Source: Deltaproteobacteria bacterium
Lineage (GTDB): Bacteria > Desulfobacterota > DSM-4660 > Desulfatiglandales > HGW-15
DNA length: 25,834 nt
Direction of reading: 5' to 3'
Assembly (NCBI GenBank): GCA_019308985.1
Contig: JAFDHB010000031.1
Coordinates: 1-25,834 of the forward strand
Shown: piece after piece, positions 1-5,746 of the stretch
Numbering within the stretch: the stretch's first letter is position 1
Layout: each line of letters starts with the position of its first letter
Position numbers and translations under genes: made by a program
Notes under the pieces: generated by a model
What the model saw: only the letters and a program-made list of their open reading frames with translations
Databases searched by the model: none
Told to the model about the DNA's origin: nothing

Positions 1-23
1 GATTTGTTGTTCTCGCGTTGGCA

Positions 24-179
24 AAATCCGAAATCCGAATCTCGAAATTCGAAACAAAATCAAATATCAAATGTCCTAATGACAAAAACAAAATCATAAT
101 CGCTACGCCTATTGCTTGGATCATTTGAATTTTGGTCATTAAGTGTTGTTTCGGATTTCGGATTTCGTGCTTCGGATTT
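24..179. repeat. Long imperfect palindromic intergenic repeat
   Basis: The outer arms (24-55 and 148-179) are inverted copies matching at about 25 of 32 positions. Both are built from short units of the type TTCGGATTTCGGATTT. Inner parts also pair: a stretch near 68-85 resembles the complement of 125-145, leaving a centre near 100-118. The whole could fold into one long hairpin. No reading frame is seen. Repeats of this look are common between genes in environmental deltaproteobacterial and planctomycete genomes (recalled, not searched). It lies downstream of the cyclase/PilZ gene and could act as a transcription end or be a non-autonomous mobile repeat. Confidence 0.7.
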
Positions 180-219
180 AGAGCCTTTTCATTTCTTAAG
201 GCAGAGCCAATGATCTCTG

Positions 220-240
220 ACCTGGCCCTGAGGACCAGGT
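220..240 (-). terminator. Hairpin after PilZ gene, no U-tract
   Basis: A 9-bp stem (one G-T pair) closes a 3-base loop, 26 bases past the PilZ stop codon on the minus strand. No T-run follows, so it is not a classical intrinsic terminator. A second small inverted repeat (254-268) overlaps the PilZ stop codon. Confidence 0.35.
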
Positions 241-265
241 TTCCGTGTTAGAATGAAGCCGGGCT

Positions 266-586
266 TCAGCGGGGAAAAGACCCGTCCAAGCGATTGAGCA
301 AGCTCTGGATAATTTCCCTGTCCCCCGGATCGAGGGATGTAAAGCCGATGCGGATTTCCCTGTACTCTCCCTTATCCTTGACCTCAAGCACCTTGCCGCA
401 AATCTCACCGGTGCGCACGTTGAAGATGTCTATGTCCAATCTGAAAAGGATGTTCGAGTAGGGCACCACCTCCGCATCTGTCCTGGCGAGCATCCCACCC
501 ATTCCCAGGTTGATAATAGATCCCTTGCAGTTGCCCGGACAGGCGGCCTTGCCCTCCAGGGTCTTGAATTGGAAGGGGAGATCCAC
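266..586 (-). CDS. PilZ domain segment, in frame after TAG
   Basis: PilZ domains bind cyclic di-GMP through an RxxxR motif followed about 20-30 residues later by [D/N]xSxxG. This 106-residue frame has the second motif as NLGMGG (residues 26-31; Ser replaced by Gly) and a beta-rich pattern, but no RxxxR. Its GTG first codon directly follows the TAG of the upstream cyclase in the same frame, and the last cyclase residues supply R-C-S-R-R, an RxxxR at the expected distance of 28 residues. It is therefore best read as the rest of one cyclase-PilZ protein interrupted by TAG. No good ribosome site precedes the GTG, so separate translation would need coupling or reinitiation. A Cys pair (CPGNC, residues 16-20) is present. 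The PilZ call is fairly sure; c-di-GMP binding is uncertain. Confidence 0.7.
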   Translation of the reverse strand: MDLPFQFKTLEGKAACPGNCKGSIINLGMGGMLARTDAEVVPYSNILFRLDIDIFNVRTGEICGKVLEVKDKGEYREIRIGFTSLDPGDREIIQSLLNRLDGSFPR

Positions 587-1594
587 CTACACCCGCCTGC
601 TGCATCTGGCTTCCCGGTCAGGTACCACCAAGCCATAGGGCTCACCAATTGATAACAGCTCATAGAGAGCAACCGGTTCCTTTCGCCCCTTGAAAGAGAC
701 ACGGACAGGATCTGAGACTATGACCAGATCCTTCACCCTGGAATAGGTGCTCTCACTCATGAGAATTTGGCCCATCAGGGTATGGGCCTCTATGCGGGAG
801 GTGAGGTTAACCTCGTCACCAATGACCGTGTACTCGCAATGGAGGTCAGAGCCTATTTTACCGGCAATCACGTCGCCGGTGTTTAGACCGATGCCCATAT
901 AGAGCTCAGGCAGTCCCCGCTTATGGTTTTCTTCGTTGAAGCGATCCATCCTGATCTGCATTTTCGCTGCGCAGCAGACCGCATGTTCAACATCGTTTAT
1001 CCGACTGGTTGGGACACCAAAGAGCGCCATGATGGAATCACCCATGAACTTGTCTACTATTCCCCCGTGGCGGTAGATAATCTCGCACATGTGTGTGAAA
1101 TAGCGGTTCAGCATCTCTACCACTTGCCCCGCACTGAGGGCTTCTGCTACGGAAGTGAATCCCCTCAGATCAGAGAACAGAACAGTGACCTCCCTGATCT
1201 GCCCGGTGAGGAGTGAAGCACGGGATGGAGCTTCCATTTTTCCAAGTCCTTCTTGTAATTCCCTCCTCAGTGACAACCCATCAATAACCCGACCCGTTGC
1301 CATGTTTCTCTGGAGAATATCCTCGACCACCGGAACGAGACGATCCATAATCCTCTCCGGGTCCTGATCCCGTTCCGGCCACAAGGATTTATTCACGGAA
1401 ACCCTGGTTAAACGCCCCTTGCGGGTTGAGACCTTCTCTGTCTTTAGGGCGTATATCCCAAGAAGGGCAATCATGACACTGAATATAAGACTCCCTGCTG
1501 ATAATAAACCCGGCATGGCGACGTTGATAGAGACGACCAGGGTCATCAGCATGGTAATCACAACTATCAGGAGGAGTTTCACTTCTTGCTTCAT
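587..1594 (-). CDS. Membrane-anchored class III nucleotide cyclase
   Basis: Two N-terminal membrane helices (about residues 5-27 and 30-50) lead through a linker to a class III adenylate/guanylate cyclase domain (about 135-315). The metal-binding aspartates lie in FSDLRGF (D142) and KFMGDSIMALFG (D186), and the NLTSRIE stretch (263-269) carries the transition-state Arg and Asn. It should make cAMP (less likely cGMP) from the triphosphate at the cytoplasmic face of the membrane. After the domain the chain runs into R-C-S-R-R, which looks like the start of a PilZ domain, and is cut by TAG at 589-587; the same frame continues as PilZ. The ATG start is supported by the membrane segment directly after it; the ribosome site is weak. 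Confidence 0.9.
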   Translation of the reverse strand: MKQEVKLLLIVVITMLMTLVVSINVAMPGLLSAGSLIFSVMIALLGIYALKTEKVSTRKGRLTRVSVNKSLWPERDQDPERIMDRLVPVVEDILQRNMATGRVIDGLSLRRELQEGLGKMEAPSRASLLTGQIREVTVLFSDLRGFTSVAEALSAGQVVEMLNRYFTHMCEIIYRHGGIVDKFMGDSIMALFGVPTSRINDVEHAVCCAAKMQIRMDRFNEENHKRGLPELYMGIGLNTGDVIAGKIGSDLHCEYTVIGDEVNLTSRIEAHTLMGQILMSESTYSRVKDLVIVSDPVRVSFKGRKEPVALYELLSIGEPYGLVVPDREARCSRRV

Positions 1595-1749
1595 GCCGAG
1601 TCTCTAAAGGCGAGGTAGTAGCCCTCTGTCAGCAATCCTTTGTTTGGGGTTTTTGCAGGTGCGTCAAGATCACCCTTGACCCAGCCGTACGGAATTCCCC
1701 GAGATGACGAGAAAACACGGGCTCCGGGAGCTTGGGCACTTTGGAGGGC
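1595..1749 (-). other. Long 5' leader of the cyclase gene, no gene seen
   Basis: This stretch lies between a strong minus-strand terminator (1750-1779) and the cyclase start. No convincing coding frame is present on either strand. Read on the minus strand it holds a 6-bp stem with a 6-base loop (GTCAAG/CTTGAC, near 1663-1680) and a short GC-rich inverted repeat (GCTCC/GGAGC, near 1720-1731). I could not match it to a riboswitch class I know. Confidence 0.4.
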
Positions 1750-1779
1750 AAAAAACCCCCGACCCGGATCATCGGGGGT
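1750..1779 (-). terminator. Intrinsic terminator upstream of the cyclase
   Basis: An 8-bp GC-rich perfect stem (1755-1762 with 1772-1779, 9-base loop) is followed on the minus strand by six Ts (1755-1750). No leftward gene lies to the right of it, so it would end only a short transcript started in 1790-1850. On that strand a TTGACA (1830-1825) lies about 45 bases upstream, with only a weak -10. It may be an attenuator of the cyclase leader, the end of a small RNA, or a guard against antisense transcription. Confidence 0.7.
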
Positions 1780-1859
1780 CTACTTCAAAATTCGTTGATA
1801 TAGCTTATTATAAATGGGCCGTTTTGTCAAGGCAACTGGTTGCCACTTATTCTTAGCCC

Positions 1860-1888
1860 TTGACTAATATTGGTTAATCCTATACAAT
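1860..1888 (+). promoter_or_regulatory. Sigma-70-type promoter for the HAMP/pilin group
   Basis: TTGACT (1860-1865), a 17-base spacer, then TACAAT (1883-1888): five of six consensus bases in each box. It lies about 60 bases before the TTG start of the HAMP protein, so the transcript probably begins near 1895. A 14-base inverted repeat (GGCAAC-TG-GTTGCC, 1831-1844) just upstream could be an operator; this is inference. Confidence 0.6.
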
Positions 1889-1946
1889 CTTTGGGTCTTA
1901 ACTTGGAAGAGAATAACTGTCATAAGTTCACCACCGGGGCTGCATT

Positions 1947-2561
1947 TTGGAAAAGGAACAAGAGCGCAGGAGTCGTTCCAGCGTCGTAAACGAGTCGTTG
2001 CAGTACAGGTTTCTCGCGATGGTACTCGTTTACGCCTTCATTCTGGTGGCCTTTTTTGGGGTCACCCTCTTTCTGCCTGAAATCAGGCAAATGCACGATG
2101 AGAGCCTGAGCATGGCGGTGCGCGGTGCAGCCGCGCAGAGGATACTTTCCAAGCACCTATGGGTATGGCCGACGGTCATATTTCTAGTCTGCATGATAGG
2201 CGTGCATTCATTCATGGCCTTTCATCGTATTGCCGGGCCCCTCTATCGTTTCGTGAAGAGTTTCGAAAGGATCAGGGATGGTTACTTGGATTTCCGGGTG
2301 AAAATCAGGGAAAAGGACTATCTCCACAGGGAGGAAAAATCCTTCAACGAGATGGTGGAATCCCTTTCAACCAGGATCCTGGCTTGCCAAAGGTTCAGTG
2401 ACGCAGCCTTGAGATCCTTCCAGAAGATGGAAAAATCCGTTGAAAACAGGAGTAGCGTGGATGATCCTGAGCCGAACCTGGAGGGTCACATGAGGATCCT
2501 CAGGCAAGACTTGCTGGAACTGTACGATGCCTTGAAGTTCTTCAGAGCGGGAAACGGGTAA
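1947..2561 (+). CDS. Two-helix membrane protein with HAMP domain
   Basis: The 204-residue protein has a basic N-terminus, two membrane helices (about 22-43 and 72-91) around a short outside loop, then a HAMP-like linker (about 93-145) and a helical C-terminal tail. No kinase, methyl-accepting or cyclase output domain follows. HAMP linkers pass conformational signals across the membrane, so this could be a bare relay or scaffold for a partner. The start is TTG; it is chosen because the basic stretch before helix 1 (RRSRSSVVNESLQYRFL) lies just after it, and the ribosome site is weak. The next gene, a GspG-like pseudopilin, starts 10 bases after its stop, suggesting co-expression. No specific function is assigned. 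Confidence 0.75.
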   Translation: MEKEQERRSRSSVVNESLQYRFLAMVLVYAFILVAFFGVTLFLPEIRQMHDESLSMAVRGAAAQRILSKHLWVWPTVIFLVCMIGVHSFMAFHRIAGPLYRFVKSFERIRDGYLDFRVKIREKDYLHREEKSFNEMVESLSTRILACQRFSDAALRSFQKMEKSVENRSSVDDPEPNLEGHMRILRQDLLELYDALKFFRAGNG

Positions 2562-2571
2562 ACAATAAACC

Positions 2572-3105
2572 ATGTTCGCCATTGAAATAGCGAGAAACAA
2601 CGGGTTGCTTGCCGGTAGAGGGCCGTGGCTCAGGAGCCCGGGATCCTTTGATTGGGCTCCCTATTGGTATCCCTGGGGATTCACACTCATAGAACTCATG
2701 GTCGTCATAGCCATGATCGCGACACTGGCAGGCATCGCAATACCGGTGTATTCCAACCAGATTAATAAGGCAAAGATATTCAAGGCCATATCCGACATCA
2801 AGATCCTCCAGGATGAAATAGACGCCTACAAGGAAGATAACGAGCTACCCGCAAGTCTCGACGATATAGGAAGAGGGAGCCTCATGGACCCCTGGGGTAA
2901 CCCCTATCAATATATCAACCATGATCTCGTAAAACCCGGCAAGCGGCGCAAGTTCCACAAGACCGTACCATTAAACTATGATTATGACCTGTTCAGCATG
3001 GGCAAGGACGGTAAGTATAAAGCTCCCTTGACAGCAAAACACAGCAGGGACGACATAGTCAGGGCGGATGATGGAGGTTACATCGGGCTCGCCTCGGAAT
3101 ATTGA
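2572..3105 (+). CDS. GspG-like type II/IV pseudopilin
   Basis: The prepilin peptidase site G36/F37 is followed by TLIELMVVIAMIATLAG, with the conserved Glu at +5 of the mature chain. The C-terminal half carries the GspG signature DPWGNPYQY and an acidic region (YDLFSMGKDGK..., then RDDIVRADDG) like the calcium-binding loop of major type II pseudopilins. Members form pseudopilus or pilus fibres in the periplasm after cleavage by PilD/GspO, encoded here at 20699-21484. The 36-residue leader is long for the family; an internal TTG at 2605 would give a 25-residue leader, and neither start has a clear ribosome site. No other secretion-system gene is adjacent, so its machine is elsewhere or it has a special role with its HAMP and HD-GYP neighbours. 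Confidence 0.85.
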   Translation: MFAIEIARNNGLLAGRGPWLRSPGSFDWAPYWYPWGFTLIELMVVIAMIATLAGIAIPVYSNQINKAKIFKAISDIKILQDEIDAYKEDNELPASLDDIGRGSLMDPWGNPYQYINHDLVKPGKRRKFHKTVPLNYDYDLFSMGKDGKYKAPLTAKHSRDDIVRADDGGYIGLASEY

Positions 3106-3124
3106 GGAATAGGGGAAAAACCTT

Positions 3125-5317
3125 GTGAGAATAGACTTAACCGTCATAAAGGGCAAGGTGGCACGCCGGATATTCTTTCAGTTTATCCTTTGCTCCCTTT
3201 TGCCCATAATCGCTCTCGCGGTCCTGTCTTTTACGCAAGTCGAAGGGGAACTGGAGGACCAGGGAAGGAGGCGCCTGCACGAAGCCAGCCGATCCTTGGG
3301 TAGGGCCGTCTACGACCGGTTGACCCTCATTGAAAACGACCTCAATCTCCTTTCACTCTTACTGGTTTCAAGTGGAAGTACCCACCAAGATATCTTGATC
3401 CAAAAACCCCTAGACCCAATGAAAAAGAGAATTAAGGCCTTAGCCGTGCAATACGGAAAGGGCGACGTGAAAGCTCTCTTGGGAGACATCGCGGAATTCC
3501 CGGCCTTATCCCAGGAGGAAATGGATCATCTTGGGCTGGGGAGGGCCCTCGTCTTGGTACGACCCGACGGGGAAAATAGTGCACGATTGTTCATGCTGAA
3601 GCTGCTTGATCCTAGTGACCCGGGGCAAGGACTCCTCTGTAGCGAGATAAACACCCTGTACATGTGGGGATTGAGCGAAGGCAACACCCTCCCTGCTTCA
3701 ACCGAACTGGCAATCCTTGACAGTACCGCAAAGGTGATCTTTTCCACACACCCTGCTCCTCCCCGTTTTTATGCTCACCCGGAGTTTCATCGGGCCCGAT
3801 CGAGCATTTCACGATTCGAATGGGAGCATGAAGGACAAAGATACCAGTCCGGGTATTGGTCGGTCTTCATGAGGTACCACTGGTTCTACCCCAAGCTCAC
3901 CGTCGTCCTCAGTGCCCCCAAGGACTATATCTTCGCCCCGATTGCATATTTCAAGAAGGTATTTCCCCTTGTCGTCCTCCTGTCCTTTTGGGTGGTCCTT
4001 CTCTTGAGCGCACTCCAGATAAGCAAGACCACCAGACCCCTCCTTGAACTGAAAGAGGCATCAAACCGAATAGCAAACAGGGATTTTGAAAGCAGGGTAA
4101 ACGTCCACAGCGGCGATGAATTTGAAGAGCTCGGCGATGTATTCAATAATATGGCAAAGAGGCTGGGCAAACAATTTCATACCCTGACCGCGATGGCCGA
4201 TATAGACAGGGCCGTGCTCTCTTCCTTGAAGACCGATGAAATTATCGAAGCCCTGGTTTCAAGGATGAAAACCTTTTTCAAGTATGACCTCGTCAGCGTC
4301 TGCCTCCTGGACCCTGAAGGCAAGAGTCCCACTTGGAGTTACAAGAGTGTCGGGGCCTCCCCCCTTGCCACCAGTGACCACATCTTCAATGTCCCTGGAG
4401 AAAAACTAGAGAAACTGATAGGCAGTGAAACCGTCCTGACTTTTTCCAGGAATGAAGGCTTTCCGGGCTATCTGGAGCCCCTGCTGGAAAGAGGCATTGA
4501 ATCGATCCTCTTGCTTCCCCTTTTCACGAAAAAGGCCCTTGCAGGGATCATAGTCCTTGGCTCAAAACTGCCGAACGCCTTTGATGAGGAAGAGATTACC
4601 TATGCAAGACAAATCGCAGACCAGGTGGCCATCGCCCTTTCCAATGCAACCCTGTTAAAGGAACTGGATGAGCTCAACTGGGGCACTCTCTTTGCCCTGG
4701 CCCGGGCCGTGGACGCCAAGTCATCGTGGACAGCCAACCATTCTGAAAGGGTGACTGAAATAGCGTTGAAGATCGCCAAGGCCATGGGCTTGAGCAAGGA
4801 AGAACTGGATACCCTGGCCCGGGGCGGGCTCCTCCACGATATCGGCAAGCTGGCCATACCGGTCCATATCCTCGACAAGAATGGCCCCCTGAGCAAAGAG
4901 GAGCTTGAAATAGTACGCTCTCACCCTGTGGCGGGCGCAAGGATCCTTGAACCCATTGGGGCCTATAGAGCCATTGTACCCCTGGTCCTGCAACACCATG
5001 AACGCTTTGACGGGACCGGGTACCCGAACGGGATAGCGGGCAACAGGATCTCCCTGGGTGCCCGTATCCTGGCGGTGGCCGATGTGTATGACGCCCTTTG
5101 TTCAGAGAGACCATACCGGGACGGAAAAAGTTCACAGGATGTCATTGAGATCCTGAAAAGGGAGGCAGGCAGGCACTTTGATCCCCAGGTGGTGAGCGTA
5201 CTCCTAAAGATCATAGATAAGGAGGGACCTCTTATCTTTTCAGAGGCCAATAACCTGTCAAACCTTTCGGATTCCATGATCGGGGCCGGGAGGTTGATGA
5301 CTGCATCGAGGGGGTGA
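3125..5317 (+). CDS. HAMP-GAF-HD-GYP cyclic-di-GMP phosphodiesterase
   Basis: A membrane sensor of 730 residues. In order: membrane helix (about 15-37), extracytoplasmic sensor region (about 40-270, probably Cache-like), second helix (about 278-298), HAMP (about 299-350), GAF (about 365-510) and HD-GYP (about 520-700). The catalytic motifs are complete: HD at 571-572 in GLLHDIGK, and HHERFDGTGYP at 624-634. It should hydrolyse cyclic di-GMP at the inner face of the membrane in response to an outside ligand and to whatever the GAF domain binds. The GTG start has a good AGGGG site upstream. Its stop overlaps the GTG candidate start of the lipoprotein gene. Position after a pseudopilin suggests control of a surface structure. 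Confidence 0.92.
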   Translation: MRIDLTVIKGKVARRIFFQFILCSLLPIIALAVLSFTQVEGELEDQGRRRLHEASRSLGRAVYDRLTLIENDLNLLSLLLVSSGSTHQDILIQKPLDPMKKRIKALAVQYGKGDVKALLGDIAEFPALSQEEMDHLGLGRALVLVRPDGENSARLFMLKLLDPSDPGQGLLCSEINTLYMWGLSEGNTLPASTELAILDSTAKVIFSTHPAPPRFYAHPEFHRARSSISRFEWEHEGQRYQSGYWSVFMRYHWFYPKLTVVLSAPKDYIFAPIAYFKKVFPLVVLLSFWVVLLLSALQISKTTRPLLELKEASNRIANRDFESRVNVHSGDEFEELGDVFNNMAKRLGKQFHTLTAMADIDRAVLSSLKTDEIIEALVSRMKTFFKYDLVSVCLLDPEGKSPTWSYKSVGASPLATSDHIFNVPGEKLEKLIGSETVLTFSRNEGFPGYLEPLLERGIESILLLPLFTKKALAGIIVLGSKLPNAFDEEEITYARQIADQVAIALSNATLLKELDELNWGTLFALARAVDAKSSWTANHSERVTEIALKIAKAMGLSKEELDTLARGGLLHDIGKLAIPVHILDKNGPLSKEELEIVRSHPVAGARILEPIGAYRAIVPLVLQHHERFDGTGYPNGIAGNRISLGARILAVADVYDALCSERPYRDGKSSQDVIEILKREAGRHFDPQVVSVLLKIIDKEGPLIFSEANNLSNLSDSMIGAGRLMTASRG

Positions 5318-5739
5318 TTCCGGGTAAGATTATGCCTCGCGGATTCAAGAGAAACATGATACTGATCCCGCTCCTGTGGATGGCGATCTTCTTGTTCGGC
5401 TGCGATTCCAACAGGCTCGAGAAGGTGCCTGATGAGATGAAGGGTGAATGGATGACCTCTGCCCCCAAGTACAAGGGATTTTCCTTTGAGATCTCTGATC
5501 AGTCTCTCGTCTTCATAGACCAGAATGCGGAGCAGCCTGTCGACGTCTACCCTATTTCAAAAATCGAGAAAGACGAAGAGGAGAAAAACCTGTACACCAT
5601 ATACTACAAGGTAGATGACTCGGCAGATTACAAATTTTCATTCTACTTTGATCCGGCTGATGGAGGCTCAATCATCCTCAAAAACCAGAGAAAATATCTC
5701 TGGAAGAAGGTCAATAAGAAAAGGCCAACAAGTAGATAG
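5314..5739 (+). CDS. Small predicted lipoprotein
   Basis: I do not recognise a family. The protein of about 141 residues has a basic N-terminus, a hydrophobic segment ending in a lipobox (FLFGC, Cys30 by the GTG start) and a charged, beta-rich remainder. It should be lipidated at that Cys and anchored in the inner or outer membrane. The GTG at 5314 overlaps the HD-GYP stop by four bases (GTGA), suggesting translational coupling; an ATG at 5332 is an alternative and would put the lipidated Cys at 24. The compact fold, with a Lys-Tyr-Leu-Trp-Lys-Lys end, could bind a periplasmic ligand for the HD-GYP sensor, but this is only a guess from position. Confidence 0.75.
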   Translation: MIPGKIMPRGFKRNMILIPLLWMAIFLFGCDSNRLEKVPDEMKGEWMTSAPKYKGFSFEISDQSLVFIDQNAEQPVDVYPISKIEKDEEEKNLYTIYYKVDDSADYKFSFYFDPADGGSIILKNQRKYLWKKVNKKRPTSR

Positions 5740-5746
5740 CACCTTT

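Noticed and set aside
266..1594. Pyrrolysine (TAG) insertion in the cyclase-PilZ frame
   Set aside because: It is not excluded, but other genes here use TAG as a normal stop and no pyl genes are visible, so I kept only the neutral statement of an in-frame amber codon.
1831..1849. Possible sigma-54 promoter (TGGCAAC...TTGCC)
   Set aside because: The GG-to-GC spacing is nine bases, one short of the required ten, and the match comes from a symmetric inverted repeat.
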